The notes: generated from the letters alone by a model not told the origin. Counted from the stretch's first letter, positions 25,704 to 34,103 are shown. The stretch: 64,000 bases of DNA from JAGQIB01 sp041393395 (GCA_041393395.1 JAWKKG010000003.1:124001-188000); one strand, 5' to 3'. Numbers and translations: made by a program.

Positions 25704-27400
25704 CGGCCGGGCGACGGGTTCGGCGCGACGGGCTGTTCCACGCATTCCAGAGGGAGCAGGATCGTGAACGTCGTGCCGTGACCCACGGTGCTGTCTACCC
25801 GAAGATCTCCGCGGGCTCTCCGCACGATGCCGAGCGCCGACGCGAGCCCGAGCCCCGTCCCACGATCCTCAGGCTTGGTCGTGAAAAACGGCTCGAAGAT
25901 CCGCTGCAGGTGCTCCGGCGCGATGCCGTGACCGTCGTCCTCCACGCGAATGTGCACGTGGGGTCCGGGCTGCAGCGTCGAAGCCGGTGGGAGGGAGCGA
26001 CGGGATACGTCCCGCACTTCCGCCGTGAGACGGATCGTTCCCTCGGCATCGATCGCGTCGCGGGCGTTGATCACGAGGTTGAGCAACGCCTGCTCGAGCT
26101 GCCCGCGATCGACGCGCACGTGGGCGACCGGGTCGGCGGCACACTCGAGCCGCACACCGCCTCGCAGGAGTGAACGCGCGGCCCGCTCCACGTTCTCGAG
26201 CAACGTCGCCACCGGAACCGAGGACTCGTCGACGCTCTGACGTCGCCCGACCGTGAGGAGCTCGCGCGTTCGGTTCGTGGATCGCTCCACCGCGGACCGG
26301 ATCGTGTTCAGGATGTCGGCGTCGGCTACGGTTCGGGGATCCCGCGTCAGCTGCTCGAGGTAGCCGGAGATCACGAACAGGTCGTTGTTGAAGTCGTGGG
26401 CGACGCCGCCGGCGAGTCGCGCGACGAGCTCCATGCGGCCGAGTGCCGCCACCTGTTCCTGGAGCTCGAGTCGCTCCCGCTCGGCCCGTCGACGATCGGA
26501 GACCAGCGCGTACAGAAGGACGCAGGACAATGTGACCACCAGCAGGAAAGACTGGATCGCGATCACGTCGGCCTGGGTGGTCGCGCCTTGCGAGAGAACG
26601 AACGGACCTCGCCCCTGAACCGTGAACCAGACCGCCTGGACCGCCACGAGCACGGCGGCGAGCGAGCCGAGGCGCGGTCCGGATCGCAGCGAGATCCAGA
26701 GAAGGATCGGATACACGAGATAGGGAAAGTCGAGAATCGAGCGGGCCGGCACAGGCGCCCCGCCGAACACGCGCATCCCGAGAAGAACCAGCAAGAGGGT
26801 CGCGATCAGGCTCTCGGTCGTGCGTGATGAACGCGGCGCCGACCCCGGATCGGGTCGCCCGAACCACGCGAGTACGAGTGGCGTGAGAAGGAGGACGCCG
26901 AGCGCGTCGGCGAAGTACCAGACTTGCCACGCGGAGATGAACGCGACGTCGGCCTGAACGCGGACGAACGACGACGTCCCGAGGAACGCCGCCAGGGCGG
27001 GCGCCACGACCACGCCGCCGGCGAGCCACGCGAGCTGCCCCCGGAACTGCGAGAGATCGATGCGCGGCCCCGCGAGTCGACGGATGATCGTCGCCCCGAG
27101 CAGGGCCTCGAGCTGGACCGAGAAGTCCGTGAAAGTGATCGGCCCCGCGTGGCGCATCAGCAGCTCGGCCACCGTGTCGAGGCCGGCGGAGACCACGACG
27201 ATCGGGATCCACCAGCGTGCTCGCGTGAGAAGCAGTGCGGCCAGCAGGATGCCGCTCGCCGGCCAGAACGCCGCCACGCTGTCGGGCGTGAGGTAGAAGC
27301 GATACCCGAGAATGGCCCCGGCCAGATATAGCGGAGCAATCCACGCGAGATAGCTCCGCGCGAACGGGCGCACTCGATCAGGGGATTCCCTGCGGTTCAC
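25700..27400 (-). CDS. Sensor histidine kinase with N-terminal MASE1 membrane domain
   Basis: The 566-residue protein is read from GTG 27400, with GGAGG five bases upstream; the frame opens seven codons earlier at a TTG without a site. Residues about 18-305 hold around eight membrane helices with the MASE1 signature AAFWPASGILLAALLL. A coiled coil (RRRAERERLELQEQVAALGR) leads to the dimerisation domain with phospho-accepting His335 in GGVAHDFNND, then an ATPase domain with NLVINARDAID, EDDGHGIAP and the RGTGLGLASALG lid. There is no response regulator next door, so the partner is elsewhere. The ligand of MASE1 is unknown. Confidence 0.93.
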   Translation of the reverse strand: MNRRESPDRVRPFARSYLAWIAPLYLAGAILGYRFYLTPDSVAAFWPASGILLAALLLTRARWWIPIVVVSAGLDTVAELLMRHAGPITFTDFSVQLEALLGATIIRRLAGPRIDLSQFRGQLAWLAGGVVVAPALAAFLGTSSFVRVQADVAFISAWQVWYFADALGVLLLTPLVLAWFGRPDPGSAPRSSRTTESLIATLLLVLLGMRVFGGAPVPARSILDFPYLVYPILLWISLRSGPRLGSLAAVLVAVQAVWFTVQGRGPFVLSQGATTQADVIAIQSFLLVVTLSCVLLYALVSDRRRAERERLELQEQVAALGRMELVARLAGGVAHDFNNDLFVISGYLEQLTRDPRTVADADILNTIRSAVERSTNRTRELLTVGRRQSVDESSVPVATLLENVERAARSLLRGGVRLECAADPVAHVRVDRGQLEQALLNLVINARDAIDAEGTIRLTAEVRDVSRRSLPPASTLQPGPHVHIRVEDDGHGIAPEHLQRIFEPFFTTKPEDRGTGLGLASALGIVRRARGDLRVDSTVGHGTTFTILLPLECVEQPVAPNPSPGR

Positions 27401-27595
27401 GACACCCTCCGGATCGCGCAACCGAGCCAGTCCGTGGACTCTAGACCGTCGCCGGGCCCCGGGCCAACCCCCGTCCGCGGGTTCCGCCTGCCGGCTGCGT
27501 CCGGGTCTCGAACTGGGTCACCGGCCCGCCTGCCCGGCCCCCTCGTCGAGCGCATCGTCGATCTGGTAACCTTGCGGTTTGTCGCCCCCGCCCGA

Positions 27596-27609
27596 CGATT
27601 CCGGAATCG
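27596..27609. promoter_or_regulatory. 14-bp perfect palindrome upstream of the selenoprotein gene
   Basis: CGATTCCGGAATCG is perfectly self-complementary and lies 75 bases before the ATG at 27684, within the 283-base spacer between divergent genes. It could be an operator. Nothing else recognisable was found in this spacer apart from a weak TAACCT box near 27567. Confidence 0.25.
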
Positions 27610-27683
27610 GGCGCCCGGCCGGGTCGCCGGCGTCGCCGCCCGACGGTCGTGGGTGAACCCGTCCTCGATTCTTTGGAGTTCGC

Positions 27684-28268
27684 ATGTTCCGCCGTCCGCC
27701 ATCCCGCGCGACCGGTCCACTCGCGGCCGCCGCCCTGCTCGCGTTCCTGCTGCCCCTCGGGTGCGGCAAGGACAGCACCACGAACCCGGATCCCGCGAAT
27801 CCCATGCCGGACTTCTCGATCGCGGACGTGAATCCGAACTCGGCCACGAACGGCGAGATGGTGTCCCCGCGCGACCACCTCGGCGACGTGTCCGCCTGGT
27901 ACTTCGGACACGCCACCTGAGGCTACTGCAGTAGCCAGTTTGGCTACCTGGATGAGATTCAGGACGAGCTCGAGGCCGAGGGCCTCCCCGTCACGCTGCA
28001 GATCGCCGGCATCAACCCCGCCGGCCTCGAGTCCGGCAACTCCTCAATCACGGCGGGCCGCGACCTGCCGTGGCTGCAGGAAACCGCGACCGACGACGTC
28101 TGGGGCGACTGGGCCGTGACCTACCGCGACGTCGTGATCCTGAACGAGGCGAACGAGAAGATCGAGGCGTACAACCTCACCGTTCACGATCTCGCGATTC
28201 CGACGAACAAGGAAACCCTGAAGGCGAAGCTGCGCGAGGCCGCCGGCGGATCGCTCACCGCCCGGTAG
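27684..28268 (+). CDS. Selenoprotein: thioredoxin-like lipoprotein with Sec in a UxxC motif
   Basis: Read with the in-frame TGA at 27918-27920 as selenocysteine, the gene is 194 residues, from ATG 27684 (TTGGAG upstream) to TAG 28266-28268. Residues 1-26 are a lipoprotein signal with lipobox PLGC and Cys27. The mature protein is redoxin-like: DFSIADVNPNSAT, then HLGDVSAWYFGHAT followed by Sec79-Gly-Tyr-Cys82, replacing the first Cys of a CxxC active site, then a helix (SSQFGYLDEIQDELEAEG) and strands with LPWLQ and YRDVVILNEANEKI. The frame stays open for 115 codons past the TGA with protein-like sequence. A SECIS-like hairpin follows the TGA. It is likely a periplasm-facing thiol/selenol oxidoreductase. 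Standard gene callers would stop at residue 78 and miss the active site. Confidence 0.85.
27918..27950 (+). other. UGA recoding site and bacterial-type SECIS hairpin
   Basis: The UGA is at 27918-27920. Downstream, 27931-27937 (GTAGCCA) pairs perfectly with 27941-27947 (TGGCTAC), extended by C27929-G27950 and A27930-T27949 across one bulged base at 27948. The apical loop is GTT (27938-27940), with G first, and begins 17 bases after the UGA. This fits the known bacterial SECIS rules: a short stem, a small loop with an early G, and a loop about 16-37 bases from UGA. An alternative 16-base palindrome (27921-27936) overlaps it. Confidence 0.75.
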
Positions 28269-28806
28269 ATTCGAGCCGGAGCGCGAGATAGAGCTCGTCG
28301 TACCGGACGCCATCGATCTCGGTGGCGTCCGGCTCTCGTCCCCACACCACGAAGCCGAGGCTCTCGTACAGCGCGCGCGCGACCGGCGCGTTCGCACTCA
28401 CGCCGAGGTCCACCCAGTCGACGCCGGGCCACGTGCGCGCGTGCGCGACGGCGGCCGCAACCACGGCGCGACCGTAACCGCGTCCACGGTACGCCGGATC
28501 GGCGAACACGCCCCAGATCTCGGCGCGGTGGGCGAACTTCGGCGACGTTTCCCGGCGGATCGACGTGACGGCCGCGAGCTCGCGGGCCCCGCATCGAGGG
28601 CCGGCGTCTGCCTCCACGGCGAAGATCGCGTGGGCGGGTGACGTCAGCACTTCCGCGAGCTGCGCCGGGTCGAGCGCGCGATCGTCCTCCGGCGACGCCG
28701 CGAAAGCCCACGGTGCGTCGGCGAGCATACGTCGGCGGATCCGCGTGTAACGGTCGGCGTCGGCGGGCTGGAGGCGGATCACGGAGATCGTCACGGGAAG
28801 TTCCAC
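28255..28806 (-). CDS. GNAT family N-acetyltransferase
   Basis: The 183-residue protein starts at GTG 28806; the ribosome-binding site is weak, and a second in-frame GTG four codons on is possible. The acetyl-CoA motif is GVFADPAYRGRGYGRAVVAA (around 98-117), followed by WVDLGVSANAPVARALYESL and GFVVWGREPDA. The start fits RLQPADADRYTRIRRRML, a common GNAT opening. The last 14 bases overlap the end of the selenoprotein gene in convergent orientation. The substrate is unknown. Confidence 0.88.
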   Translation of the reverse strand: MELPVTISVIRLQPADADRYTRIRRRMLADAPWAFAASPEDDRALDPAQLAEVLTSPAHAIFAVEADAGPRCGARELAAVTSIRRETSPKFAHRAEIWGVFADPAYRGRGYGRAVVAAAVAHARTWPGVDWVDLGVSANAPVARALYESLGFVVWGREPDATEIDGVRYDELYLALRLESTGR

Positions 28807-28837
28807 TACCGCCCGGCGGACCGGACGTTCCGATGAC

Positions 28838-29575
28838 TCACCTCGCGACCTCCGGCCTCGCCGCTCGATACCATCCCTTGAGATCGGAGAAGGAGATCGA
28901 CTCCACCGAGACGGTGCTTCCGAACGAGGTCAGGTCGACGTAGCCGGTCGCCCCGAGATTGTCACGCACCACCCCGACACCGGCGGCCTCCCAGCGATAC
29001 GGGTAGAAGGTCCCGCGCCCCGGGGCGACTTGCTCTCCCGTGAGTGTCGTCGGTCGCGGAGATGCGAGGACCTCGTACTCGATCCGATGCGCCGGGAACT
29101 TGCCGGCCGGGACCTCGAGAAGATCCGCCTCCGTGACCCGAAACTCGATCAAGAAAGAAAAGCCGGCCGGGATCTTGCCCGCGAGGTCTTCGTAGACGTC
29201 CGTGGAAGCGGTCCATGTCTTCCCCGCGAACAGCGGTGGATCGACCCACAGGATCGGCGGGTCGTACGTCAGTGTGAGCGGCACCCCGGACCAGTTCGTG
29301 AAGCCGTGCAGGTACACGCGCGAGCCATCGTCCGACCAGTAGTTCTCCCAGGCATCCGGGTCGGCGCCCGTCTGGACGTGATCGAGGCGAACGACCTCCT
29401 CGCCGTGCACGAGGATCGGTGTCAGGACCGTGACGGACCGCTGCGTGCCGAGTCCCTCATAGTGCCAGAACCAGCTCTCATCTCCGGGGAGATAGGGCGA
29501 CACAGCCCTCGAGGCGGAAACGAGCGACAGGGCGATCACCGCTGCGGTCATCGATGTGAGTGGCATCCGGAGCAT
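28838..29575 (-). CDS. Secreted protein of unknown function
   Basis: The 245-residue protein is read from ATG 29575, directly behind an excellent AGGAGGTTCGAG site; the frame opens 25 codons earlier. Residues 1-24 form a signal peptide (MTAAVIALSLVSASRA). The mature part is rich in Trp and Tyr (SWFWHYEGLGTQRS, DAWENYWSDDGS) and beta-strand patterns (YDPPILWVDPPLFAGKTW, VEYEVLAS-like), similar in style to secreted proteins that carry a wrapped beta-barrel. There are no catalytic motifs. It is divergent from nothing nearby; the next gene upstream on the strand (29647) is probably independent. Confidence 0.8.
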   Translation of the reverse strand: MLRMPLTSMTAAVIALSLVSASRAVSPYLPGDESWFWHYEGLGTQRSVTVLTPILVHGEEVVRLDHVQTGADPDAWENYWSDDGSRVYLHGFTNWSGVPLTLTYDPPILWVDPPLFAGKTWTASTDVYEDLAGKIPAGFSFLIEFRVTEADLLEVPAGKFPAHRIEYEVLASPRPTTLTGEQVAPGRGTFYPYRWEAAGVGVVRDNLGATGYVDLTSFGSTVSVESISFSDLKGWYRAARPEVAR

Positions 29576-29646
29576 CTCGAACCTCCTCCGTGAATCGCGA
29601 CGCAGGCGGATCGTCTCACATCGAAAGGGCACAACTCCAGAAGGGA

Positions 29647-30198
29647 TCATCCACTTCCGCGTGCGGCGCCCGCGAGCGAAGCTCCCCCCAGCGCCGGCTC
29701 ACTGCTCATCAGCGCCTCCAGCTCCCGCGGCGACGTCGCGGTGAGCACCCGCACGGACGGCGGCGCCTCGCGAAGGATCGCCTTCACTTCCGGGAGCACG
29801 TCACGGTGGAAGTTCCAGACCCAGCGCAGGAACTCCCCGTCGATCTGCTCGCGGCATCCCGGAGCGAGGTCCGGCCGCGCGCGCCCGAACCAGCGGACCG
29901 TGCGTCGGATCACGCGCGTCCGACACACCCACGGGGAGAAGTCCAGGAAGACGGCGAGGTCCGCCACCCGCAGTCGATGGGCGAGCGTACGCACGTAGTT
30001 GCCGTCCATCACCCACGCGGGCTCGGCGAGCAAGGTCTCGAGATGAACGTCGAACTCCGTGTCCGGCGTGGGGCGCCAGCCGGCGTTCCAGTAGTGGCGA
30101 TCGAGATGGACGACGGGAAGATCGAGACGGGCGCCGAGCTGCCGCGCGAGCGTGGACTTGCCGGCCCCGGAACAGCCGACCACGAGGATGCGACTCAC
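29647..30198 (-). CDS. P-loop kinase (FlaR/adenylate-kinase-like)
   Basis: The 183-residue protein starts at GTG 30198, overlapping the upstream glyoxalase remnant as GTGA. The nucleotide-binding loop GCSGAGKST is at residues 8-16, followed by LPVVHLDRHYWNAGWRPTP, the typical second motif of the DNA-topology-modulation (FlaR) P-loop family, and WVMDGNY. LDFSPWVCRTRVIRRTVRW is the lid-like region. The substrate is undefined; family members look like small-molecule kinases. Confidence 0.85.
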   Translation of the reverse strand: MSRILVVGCSGAGKSTLARQLGARLDLPVVHLDRHYWNAGWRPTPDTEFDVHLETLLAEPAWVMDGNYVRTLAHRLRVADLAVFLDFSPWVCRTRVIRRTVRWFGRARPDLAPGCREQIDGEFLRWVWNFHRDVLPEVKAILREAPPSVRVLTATSPRELEALMSSEPALGGASLAGAARGSG

Positions 30199-30299
30199 CC
30201 TCGCACCGATTGCAGCTCCACGAGATTCCCCTCGGGATCACGCACGTGGCACCCGCGGATCTCGGTGCCGGTCGCGGTGCGGATGCCGCGGATCGTCAC
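30195..30299 (-). pseudogene. Remnant of a glyoxalase (VOC) family gene
   Basis: A 34-codon frame runs from GTG 30299 (GTGA overlap with the DUF1330 gene) to TGA 30195. It encodes the final beta-strand pair of a VOC-family protein: TEIRGCHVRDPEGNLVEL followed by QSVRG, the metal-binding Glu-containing end found in glyoxalase/dioxygenase folds. VOC domains are usually about 120 residues; the rest is missing, and the upstream sequence belongs to another gene. Both ends still overlap neighbours by four bases, so it may be translated as a coupling peptide. Confidence 0.55.
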
Positions 30300-30583
30300 G
30301 CGCCCTGCACCAGGATCATGCTGCCTTCCGAGGCGGCGAGGCGGATCGCCTTCGCGGGCCGGTACTGCTCGGAGTCGTACCAGCGCTTCGCCTGCTCGAC
30401 GCTGTCGAACTCCAGCACCACGACGCGATTCGGCCTCCAGTCGCCTTCCAGCACCTCGTGCGCGCCGCCGCGCACGAGGAATCGGCCGCCGAACGGCTCG
30501 AGCGCCGGGCCCGACAGCTTCTTGTACTCCTCGTAGCGCGCGGGATCGGTGACGTTCACATCCAGGATGACGTAGGCGGACAC
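30296..30583 (-). CDS. DUF1330 family protein
   Basis: The 95-residue protein starts at GTG 30583 behind GGAGGAGAAC. It follows the DUF1330 pattern: MSAYVILDVNVTDPARYEEY, FLVRGGAHEVLEGDW and VVVLEFDSVEQAKRWYDSEQ, a ferredoxin-like dimeric alpha/beta-barrel fold. The function is unknown. It lies 29 bases downstream of the MOSC gene's stop on the same strand... order on the minus strand is MOSC, DUF1330, glyoxalase remnant, P-loop kinase. Confidence 0.9.
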   Translation of the reverse strand: MSAYVILDVNVTDPARYEEYKKLSGPALEPFGGRFLVRGGAHEVLEGDWRPNRVVVLEFDSVEQAKRWYDSEQYRPAKAIRLAASEGSMILVQGA

Positions 30584-30612
30584 GTTCTCCTCCGGCCGGT
30601 TCTCGCTTGTCC

Positions 30613-31173
30613 CTACTTCAGTGTCTTCGGTGCCTTCGCGGCGAAGACCGCCGCGATCGTCGGGGCCTTCGGGTCGTTCCCCGGGGAATGCTCCACCAAG
30701 TCACCCGCCCCGATCTCGCCTTCGCTTGCGACCGAGAGATAGAACCCGCACCGCCCGGTCTCCCACATGCGCCGCACCGCCTCGGGGCCGCCCATCTTCA
30801 TCGCGAATTTCGCGCATGGCTGGCGCGGCGTGGTCACCACGAACTCGGCCGTGCCGATGCGCAGGCGATCGCCGGCACGGACCTCGTGCTCCGACAGCCC
30901 CTCCAGCGTCAGGTTCTCGCCGAAGTGCCCGGGGGGGAACGATTGCCCGTCGTAGTCGTTCGACCAGTCCGCGTAGTGTTCGAACGGGTACGCGTACACG
31001 GCCTTCTCGGGACCGCCGTGTACCTGCAGGTTCGCCTGCTCGTCGCCGTCCACGGACAGGCGGCCGACGTGACGGCGCCCCTCGACCGGCTCCTTGTAGA
31101 TCGCGGTGCGCCAGACCTTGCCGTCCTTTTCGAACTCCCTCACCGGGGAGACGTTCACCGATCGCAGTCGCAT
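30613..31173 (-). CDS. MOSC domain protein (YiiM-like)
   Basis: The 186-residue protein starts at ATG 31173 behind GGAGGTACC. It has the MOSC pattern of YiiM-type proteins: an N-terminal VNVSPVREFE stretch, LQVHGGPEKAVYAYPFEHY, FGENLTLEGLSE, and PRQPCAKF with the conserved Cys120. YiiM-like MOSC proteins reduce N-hydroxylated compounds using a molybdenum cofactor; the Cys is the proposed metal ligand. It is divergent from aconitase. Confidence 0.9.
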   Translation of the reverse strand: MRLRSVNVSPVREFEKDGKVWRTAIYKEPVEGRRHVGRLSVDGDEQANLQVHGGPEKAVYAYPFEHYADWSNDYDGQSFPPGHFGENLTLEGLSEHEVRAGDRLRIGTAEFVVTTPRQPCAKFAMKMGGPEAVRRMWETGRCGFYLSVASEGEIGAGDLVEHSPGNDPKAPTIAAVFAAKAPKTLK

Positions 31174-31288
31174 GGTACCTCCGGGCGGATGGCGAGCCGG
31201 GATTCTACGCCGGTCCGACGCCCTACGGGGCCCGTCCTCGCGGCCAGGCCGTCCGCCCGCCGCCGGGATGGCCCGGAAACGGCTGCGA

Positions 31289-31317
31289 TTGCCGGAGCCG
31301 TCACGACCCGCTAGATT
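31289..31317 (+). promoter_or_regulatory. Candidate acn promoter (TTGCCG-17-TAGATT)
   Basis: TTGCCG (31289-31294) and TAGATT (31312-31317) are 17 bases apart, 77 bases before the ATG of aconitase. The same TTGCCG-17-AGATT arrangement precedes the gene at 43347. Confidence 0.45.
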
Positions 31318-31393
31318 GCACGGAAATGCGCCGATAGAAGGGGCAGAGGCCGCCTGCGCGGCCACCGCCCGAACGCCGACGAAAGGACCGAAG

Positions 31394-33679
31394 ATGTCTG
31401 AGGTCGTCTCCCTCGCGAAACAAGTCTACGACGCGCTGCCGTCGCGCCTCGCCGCGATGCGCAAGCGCCTCGGCCGTCCGCTGACGTACGCCGAGAAGGT
31501 CGTGTTCTCCCACCTGCACGACCCGCAGGGTCAGCAGTTCGAGCGCGGCACCGCGTTCCTGCTCCTGTCGCCGGATCGCGTCGCGATGCAGGACGCCACG
31601 GCGCAGATGGCGCTGCTGCAGTTCATGATGGCCGGCCGCCCGACGACGGCGGTTCCGACCACCGTGCACTGTGATCACCTGATCATGGCGCAGGCGGGAG
31701 CGCGCGAGGACACCGCGCACGCGATGGACACGAACTCCGAGGTCTACAAGTTCCTCGAGGACGTTTCGAAGAAGTACAAGATCGGCTTCTGGCGCCCGGG
31801 CGCCGGCATCATTCACCAGGTCGTGCTCGAGAACTACGCGTTCCCGGGCGGCATGATGATCGGCACGGACTCGCACACGCCGAACGCGGGCGGCCTCGGC
31901 ATGATCGCGGTCGGCGTCGGCGGCGCGGACGCGGTGGACGTGATGGCCGGGATGCCGTGGGAGGTGCTGCAGCCGAAGCTCGTGGGCGTGAAGCTCACCG
32001 GCAAGCTCTCGGGCTGGACGGCGCCGAAGGACGTGATCCTGAAGCTCGCCGGCATCCTCACGGTGAAGGGCGGCACGAACCGAATCATCGAGTACTTCGG
32101 TCCCGGCACGCGCTCGATCAGCGCCACCGGCAAGGGCACGATCACGAACATGGGGGCGGAGCTCGGCGCGACCACGTCGATCTTCCCGTACGACGATCGC
32201 GCCGCGACGTACCTGAAGGCCACGCGCCGCGCCGACGTGGCGGCGGCCGCCGATGCCGTGGCCGAGCACCTGCGCGCGGATCCCGAAGTCGAGCAGAATC
32301 CCGAGAAGTTCTTCGACGAGGTCGTGGAGATCGACCTGAGCGCACTCGAGCCGCACATCGTGGGTCCGCACACGCCGGACCTCGCGCGGCCGGTGTCGCG
32401 GATGGAGAGCGACGTCCAGAAGGAGAACTACCCGGCCGAGATCACCGCGGCCCTGATCGGCAGCTGCACGAACTCCTCGTACGAGGACATCTCGCGCTCC
32501 GCGCACATCGCGCGGCAGGCGGCGGCGCACGGGCTCAAGGCGAAGAGCAGCTTCATGGTCACGCCGGGCTCGGACCAGATCTACGCCACGATCCAGCGCG
32601 ACGGGCAGCTCCAGGACCTGGAGGCCATGGGCGGGGTCGTGCTCGCGAACGCGTGCGGGCCGTGCATCGGCCAGTGGAATCGCCAGGACATCCAGAAGGG
32701 CACGCGGAACTCGATCCTCACGTCCTACAACCGGAACTTCCCGCGTCGGAACGACGGCAGTCCCGAGACCCTCGCGTTCATCGGCAGTCCGGAGATCGTG
32801 ACCGCGATGGCGCTCGCGGGTTCGCTGAACTTCAACCCGATGACGGACACGCTGAAGGGTGCGGACGGCAAGGAGTTCAAGCTCGAGCCGCCGACCGGCG
32901 ACGAGCTGCCGGCGAAGGGATTCGTGCCGGACGAGAAGGGCTTCCTGCCGCCGTCGGGCAACGGCGGCGACGTCAAGGTGAACGTCGCGCCGGACTCGGA
33001 GCGTCTGCAGCTGCTCACGCCGTTCGCGAAGTGGGACGGCAAGGACTTCGAGAAGCTGCCGCTCCTCCTCAAGGCGAAGGGCAAGTGCACCACGGATCAC
33101 ATCTCGCCGGCCGGCCCGTGGCTCCGCTACCGCGGCCATCTCGATCGCATCTCGGACAACATGTTCCTGGGCGCGAACGGCGCGTTCGGCGGCGAGGCCG
33201 GCACCACGAAGAACCTGTTCACGGGCGAGGAAGGCGTGAACGTGGCGAAGGTCGCGCGCGACTACAAGAAGCGCGGCACTCGCTGGATCGTGGTGGGCGA
33301 CGAGAACTACGGTGAGGGCTCGAGCCGCGAGCACGCGGCCATGTGCCCGCGTCATCTCGGCGCCGCGGCCGTGATCGTGCGGAGCTTCGCCCGCATCCAC
33401 GAGACGAACCTCAAGAAGCAGGGCGTGCTGCCGCTCACGTTCGCGGACCCGAAAGACTACGAGAAGGTCCGGCAGGACGACCGCATCTCGGTGACGGGCC
33501 TCTCCGGCCTGAAGCCGGGCAGCACCCACACCGTGATCCTGACCCACGCGGACGGCAGCGAGGATCGCATCACCGTGAAGCACTCGCTGAACGCGGAGCA
33601 GATCGAGTGGTTCGAGGCCGGCTCGGCCCTGAACCTGCTGCGCGCGAGCGGCGGGCAGGCGGTGGGCGCAGGCGCGTAG
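31394..33679 (+). CDS. acn: Aconitate hydratase
   Basis: The 761-residue enzyme starts at ATG 31394 with GAAAGGA upstream. It isomerises citrate to isocitrate in the TCA cycle. The 4Fe-4S ligands are all present: Cys358 in GSCTNSS, and Cys421 and Cys424 in NACGPCIGQW. The swivelling C-terminal domain has CTTDHISPAGPW, GDENYGEGSSREHAA and IHETNLKKQGVLPLTF. The layout and length match the mitochondrial/AcnA-like monomeric form rather than bacterial AcnB. It is alone in its transcription unit, with a promoter candidate upstream and a hairpin terminator at 33711. Citrate synthase is 18 kb away. Confidence 0.96.
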   Translation: MSEVVSLAKQVYDALPSRLAAMRKRLGRPLTYAEKVVFSHLHDPQGQQFERGTAFLLLSPDRVAMQDATAQMALLQFMMAGRPTTAVPTTVHCDHLIMAQAGAREDTAHAMDTNSEVYKFLEDVSKKYKIGFWRPGAGIIHQVVLENYAFPGGMMIGTDSHTPNAGGLGMIAVGVGGADAVDVMAGMPWEVLQPKLVGVKLTGKLSGWTAPKDVILKLAGILTVKGGTNRIIEYFGPGTRSISATGKGTITNMGAELGATTSIFPYDDRAATYLKATRRADVAAAADAVAEHLRADPEVEQNPEKFFDEVVEIDLSALEPHIVGPHTPDLARPVSRMESDVQKENYPAEITAALIGSCTNSSYEDISRSAHIARQAAAHGLKAKSSFMVTPGSDQIYATIQRDGQLQDLEAMGGVVLANACGPCIGQWNRQDIQKGTRNSILTSYNRNFPRRNDGSPETLAFIGSPEIVTAMALAGSLNFNPMTDTLKGADGKEFKLEPPTGDELPAKGFVPDEKGFLPPSGNGGDVKVNVAPDSERLQLLTPFAKWDGKDFEKLPLLLKAKGKCTTDHISPAGPWLRYRGHLDRISDNMFLGANGAFGGEAGTTKNLFTGEEGVNVAKVARDYKKRGTRWIVVGDENYGEGSSREHAAMCPRHLGAAAVIVRSFARIHETNLKKQGVLPLTFADPKDYEKVRQDDRISVTGLSGLKPGSTHTVILTHADGSEDRITVKHSLNAEQIEWFEAGSALNLLRASGGQAVGAGA

Positions 33680-33710
33680 CGTTCGTTCCGAAGCGGTGCG
33701 GGCAAGCGAA

Positions 33711-33743
33711 AGGGCCGGGGGACTTCGTCTCCCGGCCCCTTTT
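33711..33743 (+). terminator. Intrinsic terminator after acn
   Basis: A 12-bp stem (33712-33723 with 33727-33738; GGGCCGGG paired with CCCGGCCC at its base) with a three-base loop is followed by CTTTT. It lies 32 bases after the acn stop, in the space before the convergent toxin gene, and may serve both. Confidence 0.75.
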
Positions 33744-33770
33744 CGTTTCGCGGATCTCGGCCGTTTCCGC

Positions 33771-34103
33771 CTAGGGCGCGAACATCTCGCCCAGAACCGA
33801 CAGGGTCTTGTCCATCGCCTGAGGAGAAAGGCGCCCGAGTCGCTTGATCAGACGCTGCCGGTCCACCGTGCGGATCTGGTCCGGAACCACGTGTCCGGAC
33901 TTGCCCTGGAAGCGACACGCAACCCGGAAAGGGTAATCGTGCCCCCCGGTCGTCAGGGGGGCGACGATGAAGGTCTGAAGATGCGCATTCAGGTCGTCCG
34001 GGGACACGACGACGCAAGGGCGAGTCTTCTTGATCTCGCCTCCCCGCGCTGGATCGAGTGAGATCAGGAAGACCTGGCCTCGGCGCACGTCGCTGAGCGT
34101 CAC
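33771..34103 (-). CDS. mazF: MazF/PemK-type toxin (endoribonuclease)
   Basis: The 110-residue protein is read from GTG 34103, which gives a GTGA overlap with the antitoxin and a GGAG eight bases upstream; an in-frame GTG at 34112 is an alternative. It has the family pattern RRGQVFLISLDPARGGEIKK followed by TRPCVVVSPDDLN, FIVAPLTTG and the end RLGRLSPQAMDKTLSVL. MazF toxins cut mRNA at specific short sequences and are neutralised by the cognate AbrB-type antitoxin. The gene order (antitoxin first) and overlap are typical. It follows aconitase in convergent orientation. Confidence 0.92.
   Translation of the reverse strand: MTLSDVRRGQVFLISLDPARGGEIKKTRPCVVVSPDDLNAHLQTFIVAPLTTGGHDYPFRVACRFQGKSGHVVPDQIRTVDRQRLIKRLGRLSPQAMDKTLSVLGEMFAP

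Noticed and set aside
22563..25745. 1060-codon minus-strand ORF opposite the Ser/Thr kinase
   Set aside because: Shadow of the kinase-TPR gene; the plus strand has all kinase motifs.
27684..27920. 78-residue lipoprotein ending at TGA 27920
   Set aside because: Frame continues with redoxin-like sequence for 115 codons; UxxC and SECIS support read-through.
31106..31393. Longer aconitase N-terminus
   Set aside because: The extension crosses the divergent promoter region and lacks similarity; ATG 31394 gives the usual start.
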